This document shows positions 7,708-15,907 of a stretch of DNA of 53,019 bases, piece by piece; within the stretch, counting starts at the first letter, position 1; each line of letters begins with the position of its first letter. The notes beneath the pieces are model-generated. The model was not told the DNA's origin. It saw only the letters and a list, made by a program, of their open reading frames with translations, and ran no database searches. Source of the stretch: Kiritimatiellia bacterium (GTDB lineage Bacteria; Verrucomicrobiota; Kiritimatiellia; RFP12; UBA1067); the NCBI GenBank assembly GCA_017447805.1, contig JAFSMR010000043.1:1-53019 (forward strand), in the 5' to 3' direction. Made by a program: the position numbers and the translations under genes.

Positions 7708-9498
7708 ATGGGAATATTTCTGAACAAGAATACAGACGGCACATACCGGCGGACGTGGTATGCGACCGTGTTCCGGAACGGACGCAAGACTACGCAACCG
7801 CTGAAGACGCCGCTGCGCGGACGGATACCTGTCGATGAAGACGGGAAGTTCTCTCTCGCCCTGCACGGGAGCAGGGTTTTCGAGGCATCGAAGGCAGCGG
7901 CGCAGCAGGAGTTCCAGTCAATCCTGGACGCCGCGAAGACGGTAAAGGCCGAGGAGCGCAACTCTCCGGGATACGCGCTGAGAGAAGCCTACCGGCTGAC
8001 AACGGGCAAGGAGTTCGAGATCGTCGCAATCAAGGACTTGCCGCTGCGCAACGCCAGGCGTCCGCGCTATGCGCTTACTGGTGATGCGCACGCCGACAGG
8101 TACAACCGCTCGGTGATGGACATCCTGGAGAACTTCGCCCGGTGGTGCGACGGCTGGAAGCATCCGCAGACGGGCCGCAAGCCCGAGCGGCTTTCCGACA
8201 TCGACCGCGAGCTTGCAAGCGCCTACTACGAGGACATCGCGGCGAAATTCTCCTGGCAGACGTTCCGCAAGTACGTCTTCATCCTTTCCAGCGTCTTCAG
8301 ATACTTCATGCCAAGCGAGGTCGAGAATCCGTTCGAGAAGGTCTATGAAGACGCCTACAAGGGGCGCAAGGCTCCCATCGACAAGACGAGCGTCGTGCAC
8401 GAGGCTCCTTCCATTGATCAGATGCGGCGGCTGTGGGAGCTGACGCGGCGCGACAGGCGCCGACCGTTTCTCCACCGCCTCGCGGTTGTGGCCGCCTGCA
8501 CGGGGATGCGCATCGGCGACTGCTGCACGCTCACGTGGGACAAGGTCGACATGCTCAACCTCCGAATAGCCACGAAGACATCGAAGACGGGCAAGCATAT
8601 CGCCGTCCCCATATTCGACTACAATCCCCAGGCGCCGGACTACCATCCCGTTCTCGGCGAGCTGCGGAAGGAGCTTGAAGCCGCCCTTGCGGAGCAGGAC
8701 GATTCCCGGTACGTCATCCCAGAAGCGGCACGAATCTATCTTGCCGACCCCTGCCGAATCAACAAGCTCGGCAAGGCGGCGTTCGCACGCGCACTCCATG
8801 ACGAAGACGAGCCGGAGGAAGCCGCAATCGTCGGCGAGGATGCCCCAAGGCGCACGCCTGTCGAAAACATCCGGCTCATCAAGGGGACCGAGATAAAGGA
8901 AACAAAGAAAGATCGACTTATTCGCACATACGAGCTTCATGTGCAGGGCAAGTCGTATTCCCAGATAGCGTCGAAAATCGGCAATACCAAAGGCGTGGTT
9001 TCGGAAGACCTCGCGGCAATCGAGGAGATCATCGGCGAAAAGCTGCGTCCGGGGAATCCGTACATGGGCGCAAACGCGAAGCCGGGGCTGAGGACGCTTC
9101 TCAAGAAGACGCGCACGGAGCGGAAGCAGGGCCAGCGCGCGGCCTGCCTCTACGGCTGGCATTCCTGCAGAGTATTCTTTGTCGTCACCGCCATCGACGC
9201 GGGGATATCCCCGGACGACCTGCGGCTGATCGTCGGACATTCAACCGTCCGCATGGTCATGCACTACTACAACCCGGAGGAACTCGCGGCGGCGGAGAAA
9301 GTGCGTCGTCAGCTCGTGAACCGCAAGGCGAATGTCGAATCCACCGCTTCAACCCCAGGCGATGCGTCCGCCACGCTCTCCGCCGCAATACAGGCGGTTC
9401 TATCATCGCGGGAACTTACTGCGGAGGCGAAGAACGCCGCCGTCCTGGCGCTGACGCGCGCCGCCGGATCAAACCCAGAGCAAAGGAGACTTACATGA
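7708..9498 (+). CDS. Tyrosine recombinase/integrase with an inserted helix-turn-helix
   Basis: 596 residues from the ATG at 7708, preceded by AAAGGA (the frame itself opens at a TTG at 7672). The catalytic residues of tyrosine recombinases are visible: R268 (TGMRIGD), a lysine in TSKTGK, H485 and R488 (WHSCR), H511 (VGHST) and the nucleophile Y520, nine residues after H511. It is longer than usual. Between the first and second boxes lies an extra segment (about 350-475) with a helix-turn-helix-like stretch (YELHVQGKSYSQIASKIG). It should integrate and excise the island at tRNA-Ala, next to whose 3' fragment it lies. Its stop overlaps the start of the next gene (ATGA). Confidence 0.9.
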   Translation: MGIFLNKNTDGTYRRTWYATVFRNGRKTTQPLKTPLRGRIPVDEDGKFSLALHGSRVFEASKAAAQQEFQSILDAAKTVKAEERNSPGYALREAYRLTTGKEFEIVAIKDLPLRNARRPRYALTGDAHADRYNRSVMDILENFARWCDGWKHPQTGRKPERLSDIDRELASAYYEDIAAKFSWQTFRKYVFILSSVFRYFMPSEVENPFEKVYEDAYKGRKAPIDKTSVVHEAPSIDQMRRLWELTRRDRRRPFLHRLAVVAACTGMRIGDCCTLTWDKVDMLNLRIATKTSKTGKHIAVPIFDYNPQAPDYHPVLGELRKELEAALAEQDDSRYVIPEAARIYLADPCRINKLGKAAFARALHDEDEPEEAAIVGEDAPRRTPVENIRLIKGTEIKETKKDRLIRTYELHVQGKSYSQIASKIGNTKGVVSEDLAAIEEIIGEKLRPGNPYMGANAKPGLRTLLKKTRTERKQGQRAACLYGWHSCRVFFVVTAIDAGISPDDLRLIVGHSTVRMVMHYYNPEELAAAEKVRRQLVNRKANVESTASTPGDASATLSAAIQAVLSSRELTAEAKNAAVLALTRAAGSNPEQRRLT

Positions 9499-10349
9499 AC
9501 AACGACAAGACTTTCGTAGTCGACGGCTATGTCGATCCGAGATTGCCGGGGAAGATATTCCTTGGCGCGACGAACAAGCCCAACTTCATGCTGCGCCAGC
9601 TCGAAAAACAGGTTGCGGAGTTTGCCGCAAAGGCATCCGAGCGCGTCTCCGCCTTTGCGGCGAAACAGGAAGGCGGGGCGTTCAAGTCCGCGCTTGGGCA
9701 ATACGCACGCTGGCTTCTCTGCCGCAGTGCGCAGGCGCGAAAAATCGTTTCGATGACGGTTGCGAAAGCATCGCAGGCGCCGGACTTGCTGGCGTGTTTC
9801 GAGGCGGACGACCCGGTGAACTGCGAAGCGTTCCTGATTGCAAAGAGCGAGGCCGAGGCGTACGGCTTGGAGTTCCCCGACGCGGCGTTGGACATCGCAA
9901 TCAAGCGCCTCTCCGAGGCGGAGATGCTGTTCTGCGACGAGGCGAGGCGGCGCATGGCGCAGATCACCGCCGCGCAGTCGTCGGACGAAAAGGCGCAGCT
10001 CGACCGCATCGAGATTGAGTTGCATGCCGCAGCATCGAGAACGATTAAGGAACTGAAAGCTAAATCCCAAGGCGGTAGGAAAGGTGCAAGGGAGAAGAAA
10101 CGCCTCTATGGCTACGACGACAGGCGCAAGACCATGACGGCGGAAATCGTCAAGATCATGAAAATGAGAGACACGACGTCGGCCTATCACGATGCCGAAG
10201 GCAAGCCGTACTCGAACATGCGAATCTATCGCATGGTTTGCAACAAAGTGCACAACAAGGACGAGAACGGGGAAAGCTACTATACGCCGGAGCAGATAAA
10301 GGAGTGGTTCAAGCCTTCCAAGCGCAGGCGCGGCAAGGGCAGAAAGTAG
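9495..10349 (+). CDS. Unknown protein translationally coupled to the integrase
   Basis: 284 residues, start ATG overlapping the integrase stop, so the two are probably co-translated. I do not recognise the family. It is alanine-, lysine- and arginine-rich with long predicted helices (residues about 30-190). The C-terminal part is very basic (GGRKGAREKKR, ending in SKRRRGKGRK), suggesting nucleic-acid binding. The segment YTPEQIKEWF near the end looks helical. A strong terminator follows at once. The position suggests a recombination accessory, directionality or mobilisation role, but nothing in the sequence proves it. Confidence 0.7.
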   Translation: MNNDKTFVVDGYVDPRLPGKIFLGATNKPNFMLRQLEKQVAEFAAKASERVSAFAAKQEGGAFKSALGQYARWLLCRSAQARKIVSMTVAKASQAPDLLACFEADDPVNCEAFLIAKSEAEAYGLEFPDAALDIAIKRLSEAEMLFCDEARRRMAQITAAQSSDEKAQLDRIEIELHAAASRTIKELKAKSQGGRKGAREKKRLYGYDDRRKTMTAEIVKIMKMRDTTSAYHDAEGKPYSNMRIYRMVCNKVHNKDENGESYYTPEQIKEWFKPSKRRRGKGRK

Positions 10350-10379
10350 CCACATCGACACAGAACGCTGCATTTTGGG

Positions 10380-10422
10380 GCGGGGACGGGGCGGAAGGTT
10401 TGTCACCGTCCCCGCTTTTTTT
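10380..10422 (+). terminator. Intrinsic terminator after the integrase operon
   Basis: Perfect 10-bp stem GCGGGGACGG (10380-10389) / CCGTCCCCGC (10406-10415) followed by seven T residues. Confidence 0.85.
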
Positions 10423-10619
10423 ACTTCGCCAGTTTCCCCTGTTTTCCCGCCGTGCGGTGCGGGGACATTGCGTGGGGACAATGTTCAAAAGAGCTTGTTT
10501 TCGGGATTTGCAGGCTATCATATGCGCCGAAACGCGAAATGAGCCGTGCCGAGGCGACGCGAGGCAATGGTGCTTCGGTCGGGCGAGGTGCGGAGAACGG
10601 CGCGTGAATGGAAGGACAT

Positions 10620-10907
10620 ATGATGGCGTTGGAACAATTGATACAGGCTCTCCTGACGGCCACTCCCGCGCGGCGCAGGGAGGTGGAGGCCGTGCTGAAA
10701 GGCAGAAGCAGCGTGGCGGCCGCAAAGGCGGATGCCGACAGGAGGCTCGTGACGATCAGCGGCGCGGCAAGGCTGCTGGGCGTTGGAAGGAACACAGTCT
10801 ACCGGCTGATCAAGGCCGGGCGGCTAGAAACCGTTCGTCTCAACGGCGTGAGCCGCGTGCCGATGCGCTCGATCGATGCGATGGTCGATGGAATGGAGCA
10901 GGTATGA
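10620..10907 (+). CDS. Excisionase-like helix-turn-helix protein
   Basis: About 95 residues. ATG codons at 10608, 10620 and 10623 are possible; GGAAGG just before the latter two favours them. The C-terminal half has the MerR/excisionase helix-turn-helix pattern (ISGAARLLGVGRNTVYRLIKAG) followed by a short wing (VRLNGVSRVPMRSID). The N-terminal half is helical. Proteins like this steer tyrosine recombinases toward excision or act as small repressors. Its stop overlaps the helicase start (ATGA), so it heads the replication operon. Confidence 0.8.
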   Translation: MMALEQLIQALLTATPARRREVEAVLKGRSSVAAAKADADRRLVTISGAARLLGVGRNTVYRLIKAGRLETVRLNGVSRVPMRSIDAMVDGMEQV

Positions 10908-12073
10908 ACGGTGCGATAGATGATATTCTGAGCGAAAGCCCGTTTGAGATTTCCGGCGGGGAGAACACAAAGCAAGGCGGGACATGCACCGATGCGGCGG
11001 ACTGGCTCGCCGAGCCTGACGAGCCGGATAATCCGCTCGTGGCGGGGTTCATCGAGTGCGGCGAGGTGTTTGCGATGGTTGGGCAGGCAAAGGCCGGCAA
11101 GAGCCTCATGGCGCTTCAGCTGGCCGTCTGCATCGCGACGGGAACGCCGTTCGTCGGAATGGCCTGCGCGCGTAGGCGGGTCTATGTCGCCAACCTCGAG
11201 GTTTCGGCGAAGCAGTACAAGAAGCGCCTGCGCCGAATCTGCGGAGGGCTTGGTCTGAAGAGCGACGACTTGAGAGGGCGTCTCTTCATTGACAACATGA
11301 AGAGCGTGACCGCGACGTGGGCGGATACCGTAGAATCGTGCAGACGGCATCGGTGCGAGGTCGCGATTGTCGACCCCTTCTATCAGATTGCAAGGATCGT
11401 GGAAACGGACGAGGCCCAGTGCCTTGACGCAATCGAGTCGATGAAGGCCTTTTCGAGAATGGGTGTTTCGCTGGGTGTTGTCTTTCACTCTCCAAAGGGT
11501 TTTTCGGGCGACCGGCAGCTCATCGACATGATTTCCGGTTCGTCCATTCTGGCGCGCTTCCCCGAGAGCGTGATCGGACTCTTGAACCACGCGACGGACA
11601 AGACGGCGCGCGTGGTGGATGCGGTTCTGCGCAACTACGCGCCGCCAGAGCCATTTGCCGTTTCGGTGGCGAATGGAATGCTGGAAGTTGCGCCCGACGT
11701 TGAAGCGGATGTCGCCACGACGCGCAACGCCTGGAAGCGGACACAGAAGGATGATTCACAGGCGAGCCTGGAGCCTTACGTGATGGCGGCGCTCGAGGAA
11801 TACGAGAACAAGGCCGCAGGGAACAAGGAATACAGGGGCGTCCCTGTCGGCGTCCTCGCTGACAAGGCTCGAAAGAAGTACGTAAAGGCGACGCACAAGG
11901 CGCTTGGCGAAAAGCGCATGCCCGCCGAGATCAGGACGCTCCAGGCCGATGAGCGGATTGTCGTCACAAGCCGCGTCGGGCGCGACGGAGTGAAATATGC
12001 CGGAACGCCCAGGATGATGACATGGTGGACGAGCCGTGAGGATGGGCTTGGTTCCGCAAAGGAGGCCAAGTGA
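10904..12073 (+). CDS. RepA-like hexameric replicative helicase (AAA_25 type)
   Basis: 389 residues from the ATG at 10904. An open frame extends upstream to 10238 but crosses a terminator and another gene. Walker A is GQAKAGKS (G60 to S67) and Walker B is VAIVDPF with D157. The order AMVGQAKAGKS, YVANLEVS, HSPKG and ISGSSILARFPE matches RecA-like RepA helicases of RSF1010-type plasmids and many integrated elements. It is expected to unwind the element's DNA at its origin. It is coupled to the excisionase-like gene by ATGA overlap and followed by large inverted repeats and the primase gene. Confidence 0.82.
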   Translation: MNGAIDDILSESPFEISGGENTKQGGTCTDAADWLAEPDEPDNPLVAGFIECGEVFAMVGQAKAGKSLMALQLAVCIATGTPFVGMACARRRVYVANLEVSAKQYKKRLRRICGGLGLKSDDLRGRLFIDNMKSVTATWADTVESCRRHRCEVAIVDPFYQIARIVETDEAQCLDAIESMKAFSRMGVSLGVVFHSPKGFSGDRQLIDMISGSSILARFPESVIGLLNHATDKTARVVDAVLRNYAPPEPFAVSVANGMLEVAPDVEADVATTRNAWKRTQKDDSQASLEPYVMAALEEYENKAAGNKEYRGVPVGVLADKARKKYVKATHKALGEKRMPAEIRTLQADERIVVTSRVGRDGVKYAGTPRMMTWWTSREDGLGSAKEAK

Positions 12074-12097
12074 CGGGTCTTGGTCGGGCAGCGTCGC

Positions 12098-12170
12098 GGC
12101 CGGAGGTTTGGTTAGGTTCCGCACCCCTTATAATACGGGGTGCGGAACCTAACCTAACTCACCTCCGGCC
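12098..12170. repeat. Long inverted repeat between helicase and primase genes
   Basis: Inner arms of 18 bp are perfect (12110-12127, GGTTAGGTTCCGCACCCC, and 12137-12154) around a 9-nt AT-rich loop TTATAATAC. Outer arms of 10 bp (GGCCGGAGGT 12098-12107; ACCTCCGGCC 12161-12170) extend it. No T-run follows. Candidate origin, primase recognition hairpin or attenuator. Confidence 0.8.
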
Positions 12171-12174
12171 TGTA

Positions 12175-12212
12175 GGTTGCGCAGTTTGGTTTGGCGGGGA
12201 TGCTGCGCAACC
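12175..12212. repeat. Second inverted repeat before the primase gene
   Basis: Perfect 10-bp arms GGTTGCGCAG (12175-12184) and CTGCGCAACC (12203-12212) with an 18-nt loop, directly after the long inverted repeat. Confidence 0.75.
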
Positions 12213-12250
12213 GCCAGACCTGATGAATGGCAAAGAAAGGGAAATGATCC

Positions 12251-13429
12251 ATGGACAAGTTCTTACAATATGAGAATGCCTTGTCGAAGTTCTCGCAGCC
12301 GGGAAGCCGGTTCGCGATGCTTCCCGAACTGACGGCTTCGGGGAAAGCCGCAGGCTTATCGGCAGAGACTATCATCGCCGATGCGAGACGTCTCGGCGTG
12401 ATAGACAGGGATGCTGACATAAGGCGGATGTTTGACGGGTCGACGGCAAAGAGGCAGGTTGGCGGGTGGTTGATCCGGCGACCGTTCATCAGGCGGTCGC
12501 TTCCCGCGCCTGCCGTCACATATCCAAGTGAAGTTCGCTCAAGAATCGCATGCGGCATCAAATACGATTCGTTTGATGCGCTGACTAGGCTTTCGCCCGT
12601 CAATGTCGCAGGGCTGGGCGACAGGGATGCGGCGCGAGCCCAACTGAACGCCATGTTCAGGCCGGGCGACCTCATACTGGTCGGCACGATGAAACATGGC
12701 GTAGGCGAGCGCAACCTTCGCTCCGCGAGGGAGTGGATGGTCGACGACGGACTTCTCGGCTGGGAGCAGGTCAAGGTCAATCCGTTCACCGGCGGGGCGG
12801 CGCCGGGCGGCAAGCGCGGCACGACAAGAATCGGAGAGAAATGCCTGGCGCGGCATTCGCTCATGATGATGGAGTTCGACGCTCTTCCGCTCGCGGACCA
12901 GTGCCGGTTCTGGGCGGGCATGATCCTGCGGCGGATGCCGGTTGTCGCGGTCGTATATTCAGGCGGCAAGAGCCTTCACGGGCTGATCAGGGTCGGGGCG
13001 GCAAGCGAAAGGGTGTGGTGGGACAGGTGCGCACAGGCCAAGGCGCTCTACTGCTCCGATCCGGACGCCAAATACCGCGCCGACGGGCAATCGATGCGAC
13101 CGGCGGTCGCCGTTCGCCTTGCCGGAGCCGTCAGGCATGATACTGGACATAGGCAGAGATTGCTTTACGTCGATCCGCCGCAAACGCGCGCAGAGCCGCC
13201 TGGTGCGCCCTGCAGCGCATCCGGGCGGGTTGGCTGTGCAGTTGACGCCCAGAGGCAAGAAACGCGTTCTATGGGCATTCTCGCGCATCCTGCGGTGGGT
13301 GGCGAGGCCGTGCGCTACAGATGCGCCGAATGCAATCATGTCGACAAGTGCAAGGCCGGCTTCGGGAATTTCTGGCCGGAGAAGTCTCGCAATGGCGTCG
13401 GCTACACCTATTGCGCATGGGCGCTGTAG
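12251..13429 (+). CDS. Archaeo-eukaryotic-type primase (PrimPol-like)
   Basis: 392 residues, ATG at 12251 preceded by AAAGGGA. The core shows primase-superfamily motifs: E208-x-D210 in MMEFDALPL, and S241-x-H243 in YSGGKSLHGLI, followed by a segment (SMRPAVAVRLAGAVR) typical of plasmid and element-encoded primases. The C-terminal 40 residues contain a cysteine set (CAECNHVDKC, then a final YCAW) that may bind zinc. The N-terminal 120 residues are helical and unassigned. With the RepA-like helicase it makes a compact replication module like the helicase/primase pairs of RSF1010-type plasmids. It would prime replication of the excised circle. Confidence 0.75.
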   Translation: MDKFLQYENALSKFSQPGSRFAMLPELTASGKAAGLSAETIIADARRLGVIDRDADIRRMFDGSTAKRQVGGWLIRRPFIRRSLPAPAVTYPSEVRSRIACGIKYDSFDALTRLSPVNVAGLGDRDAARAQLNAMFRPGDLILVGTMKHGVGERNLRSAREWMVDDGLLGWEQVKVNPFTGGAAPGGKRGTTRIGEKCLARHSLMMMEFDALPLADQCRFWAGMILRRMPVVAVVYSGGKSLHGLIRVGAASERVWWDRCAQAKALYCSDPDAKYRADGQSMRPAVAVRLAGAVRHDTGHRQRLLYVDPPQTRAEPPGAPCSASGRVGCAVDAQRQETRSMGILAHPAVGGEAVRYRCAECNHVDKCKAGFGNFWPEKSRNGVGYTYCAWAL

Positions 13430-13451
13430 GCGGGGTTTGTGCGAAAAGGCC

Positions 13452-13496
13452 ACGGTTCCTCCCCGCGCCTATTCAAAATGACGGGGCGGGAAGGAG
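13452..13496 (+). promoter_or_regulatory. Conserved hairpin element, copy 2
   Basis: The counterpart of 5361-5405. It starts 23 nt after the primase stop and lies about 125 nt upstream of the second winged-helix gene. It folds into a GC-rich hairpin (CCTCCCC and GGCGGGAAGG arms). At least one pair of differences from copy 1 (G to C in one arm, C to G in the other) looks compensatory. Confidence 0.6.
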
Positions 13497-13565
13497 CGCA
13501 AATACCAACCTAAGTTTCTTTCAAATGATAAAAAATTCAAAGAACGTAAAACGCCTTGTTTTCAA

Positions 13566-13605
13566 GGGTAAAATGAATATAGACTGTGTTCGCAGTCTCA
13601 ATGAT
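13566..13605 (+). promoter_or_regulatory. Promoter/operator region of winged-helix copy 2
   Basis: A TAAAAT -10-like hexamer (13569-13574), aligned with TAAAAA in copy 1, is followed by the palindrome AGACTG-TGTTCG-CAGTCT (13581-13598) containing the conserved box GTTCGCAGTCTCAA. A -35 is not clear. Confidence 0.4.
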
Positions 13606-13621
13606 AGAAAGGATCAATAAG

Positions 13622-14275
13622 ATGAAAGAGTTGATGGAAAAGAGCCTCGCCGAGACGTTCGGCATGGAGGTTGAGATGAAAGAGGTGCGCAACTGGGCAC
13701 TGTTGGAGGCGGCAGGAGAAGCCTACAGGATTTGGCAGGTCACTGGGCTGGCGCGTTCGTTTCTGCTGATATCGCCGAAACCGGGCGTGGAGAACGCGCC
13801 GGTTCTTGGCATCGCGAAGCTGATATATGCAATCCGCGAGCGGACATCGGAAGATGTAGCCTACGGCGCGACTGCGCTTTCGGCAGTGGAGCGCAAGCGG
13901 CTTGTTGCGCGCCAGGTGCCGTTTATCGTCGCCGGACGGCAGGTGTTCCTGCCGTTTCTAGGCATATCTCTCAGGGCGGACGCGGAAGCCGCCTCGCGCG
14001 GCATGCTTGGTAGCGCGTCGCAAGCGATACTCCTTGCATGGCTCACGGGTGTGCTGACATGCCCATTCCGCGACCGGGATGCGTTCCGCGTTGCACATTG
14101 CTCCCGCGCCTCGGTATTCCGCGCGCTCGCAGAGCTGGCGGACCTAGGGCTTGTTGAGCGGAGACCCAAAGGGATATTCTTTGTTGGTGACGTCGCCAAA
14201 TCGTGCCGCTTTCTCCTGCCGCGCCTCAAAAAGTCGCCCGTCCGTGACGCGATTCTAGAGGCGCTATATGGATGA
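13622..14275 (+). CDS. Winged-helix (MarR-like) protein, copy 2
   Basis: 217 residues from the ATG at 13622, with AAAGGA about 9 nt upstream; an upstream in-frame start at 13586 would read through the conserved leader. It is the paralogue of the protein at 4585-5235, with the same order: short N-terminus with LAETFGM, GLARSFLLISPKPGV, AVERKRLVARQVPFIVAGRQVFLPFLGI, then a C-terminal winged helix (CSRASVFRALAELADLGLVER). It follows the primase gene in the same direction and may be the element's own regulator. Its leader holds the conserved hairpin and the 14-bp box. No toxin-like partner is adjacent; the next gene is an ATPase with its own promoter. Confidence 0.78.
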   Translation: MKELMEKSLAETFGMEVEMKEVRNWALLEAAGEAYRIWQVTGLARSFLLISPKPGVENAPVLGIAKLIYAIRERTSEDVAYGATALSAVERKRLVARQVPFIVAGRQVFLPFLGISLRADAEAASRGMLGSASQAILLAWLTGVLTCPFRDRDAFRVAHCSRASVFRALAELADLGLVERRPKGIFFVGDVAKSCRFLLPRLKKSPVRDAILEALYG

Positions 14276-14443
14276 TGAAAGGCCAAAGAGGAACTTTTTT
14301 GATGTAAACTGAGAGACTGTGACAAATGTAGTCAATGAATTTGATGGTCTTTTATGTTTTGGACGTTTGGTAAGATTGCTCTCTATGTGTTTAGTCTAAC
14401 TTGCTGACTGTGCGTTTTTGCAATATCTACTTGAAATACCCAC

Positions 14444-14473
14444 TTGACACCAGCACGAATATTATAGTAAAAT
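14444..14473 (+). promoter_or_regulatory. Promoter of the DUF234-type ATPase
   Basis: TTGACA (14444-14449), 18 nt, TAAAAT (14468-14473). The predicted start of transcription, about 14480, is where the 15-bp tandem repeat begins. Confidence 0.75.
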
Positions 14474-14480
14474 ATCGGCA

Positions 14481-14515
14481 ACTAAATTGCGATTCACTAA
14501 ATCGCGTTTCACTAA
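14481..14515 (+). repeat. 15-bp tandem repeat in the ATPase leader
   Basis: ACTAAATTGCGATTC (14481-14495) and ACTAAATCGCGTTTC (14496-14510) are followed by a partial third copy ACTAAG running into the ribosome site GGAGG. Candidate operator or structured leader. Confidence 0.75.
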
Positions 14516-14530
14516 GTGGAGGATAGAAGG

Positions 14531-15862
14531 ATGAAATTCTATGGAAGATCAGTCGAGATAAAGACATTGCGGGACATTCGCGCACGAGCGTCTCGCAATG
14601 CGCAGTTCACGATTGTGACTGGTCGGCGTCGAATAGGCAAGACCGAGCTGATTGACCAGGCATTGAACGACGGTACGCAGGACTATGTCTATCTTCTGAT
14701 AACAAAGCAGCTTGAAAAGCCGCTTTGCGCCGCGCTTCAGGAGGAGGTGGGGCGAGCGCTTGGCAACAGGGTTAACATGATGGGCACGGCAGAACGCCTT
14801 ATTGACATCGTGCGCACAGTCTTTCAGGCATCGGTTGACTGTCCCTTGACGCTTGTAATTGACGAGTTTCAGGAGATAGACAAGATTGATTCGGCGTTCT
14901 TCAGCGAATTACAGGGGCTTTGGGATAGTTACCACAAGAAAGCGAAGATAAACTTCGTCGTGCTTGGAAGCATCTATCGGCTCATGACGAAGATACTCTT
15001 CAACAGGCACGAGCCGCTGTATGGTCGAAGCACGGCGCACCTTCATCTGGAGCCGTTTCCCGTTTCCGTCTGCAAGGAAATATTGCGCGACCACAATCCC
15101 GGATATTCAAACGACGATTTGCTTACGCTGTGGACAATGACCGGCGGCGTGGCGAAATATGTCGAGCTGTTCATGGACAATGATGCCTGGTCGAGGCAAG
15201 ACATGATTGAGTCCGTGTTCGCCTCGACGAGCATATTGGTAGACGAGGGCCGGAACCTGCTTTCAGAGGAGTTCAGGAGCGAAGGTGGAACATATTTCTC
15301 GATCCTTGCGTCCATTGCGAGCGGGAAGACGAGGTTTTCCGAAATCGAGACTGTGTCTGGCAGGGATGTAGGGACGTATCTTGCAAACCTTGAGGGACAC
15401 TATCGGCTCGTAAGCAGAATTGTCCCTATCTTTGAAACCGGGAAGGTCAAGAACGCGGCCTATCGGATTGACGATTGCTTCCTTAGGTTCTGGTTCCGCT
15501 TTGTGTTTAAGAATCAGCATCTCATTGAATTGAAGCGCTATGATGCGTTGAAAGTCCTGATGGAGAGGCATCTTGACGCATTCAGCGGACAGGCGCTGGA
15601 GGGTTATTTCAAAGCCAAGTTCATAGAGGAGAGGTTGTTTACCAAAATCGGGAACTGGTGGGACCGCAAGGGAGAGAACGAGATAGACCTTGTGTGCGAG
15701 AACGAACTGGAGGACGCTCTTGTGTTTTACGAGATCAAGCGCGACGCAGCGCGCCTTGATCTGAAGGAACTTGAGTTCAAGGCACACGCTTTCCTAACGA
15801 AAAATCCGCAGTTGAAGTCGCGGAACATCTCCTGCAAAGGGCTGTCAATGGAGGATATGTGA
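14531..15862 (+). CDS. ATPase_2/DUF234 family ATPase with nuclease-like C-terminus
   Basis: 443 residues from the ATG at 14531, which follows GGAGGATAGAAGG (the frame opens at a GTG at 14516). Walker A is GRRRIGKT (K37, T38) and Walker B is LVIDEF (D111, E112), with a sensor-like FVVLGS. This is the archaeal-type ATPase_2 pattern. The C-terminal part matches DUF234: RIDDCFLRFWFRF, then NEIDLVCE with D386 and YEIKR with E401 and K403, the spacing of a PD-(D/E)XK nuclease fold. The role of these proteins is not settled; they are common in mobile regions. It has its own strong promoter and repeats, and lies between the replication module and the cargo. Confidence 0.85.
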   Translation: MKFYGRSVEIKTLRDIRARASRNAQFTIVTGRRRIGKTELIDQALNDGTQDYVYLLITKQLEKPLCAALQEEVGRALGNRVNMMGTAERLIDIVRTVFQASVDCPLTLVIDEFQEIDKIDSAFFSELQGLWDSYHKKAKINFVVLGSIYRLMTKILFNRHEPLYGRSTAHLHLEPFPVSVCKEILRDHNPGYSNDDLLTLWTMTGGVAKYVELFMDNDAWSRQDMIESVFASTSILVDEGRNLLSEEFRSEGGTYFSILASIASGKTRFSEIETVSGRDVGTYLANLEGHYRLVSRIVPIFETGKVKNAAYRIDDCFLRFWFRFVFKNQHLIELKRYDALKVLMERHLDAFSGQALEGYFKAKFIEERLFTKIGNWWDRKGENEIDLVCENELEDALVFYEIKRDAARLDLKELEFKAHAFLTKNPQLKSRNISCKGLSMEDM

Positions 15863-15907
15863 TTGCTCGCTTTGAATACTCCCATTAGTTCTCGTTGGAT
15901 GCCCAAT

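Noticed and set aside
7918..9240. A 440-codon minus-strand frame opposite the integrase
   Set aside because: Shadow frame in GC-rich coding DNA; the plus strand carries all recombinase active-site residues.
9309..10481. A 390-codon minus-strand frame opposite the unknown protein
   Set aside because: Shadow frame of the coupled gene; composition-driven, and it covers the terminator.
10238..10903. N-terminal extension of the RepA-like helicase
   Set aside because: It would cross the terminator at 10380-10422 and overlap the excisionase-like gene; the ATG at 10904 with ATGA coupling is the better start.
12070..12273. A 67-codon plus-strand frame across the long inverted repeats
   Set aside because: Its sequence is dictated by the palindromes, and there is no ribosome site or family resemblance.
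13452..13496. Simple intrinsic terminator of the primase gene
   Set aside because: No T-run follows, and the same block is conserved upstream of the paralogous gene where no primase precedes it.
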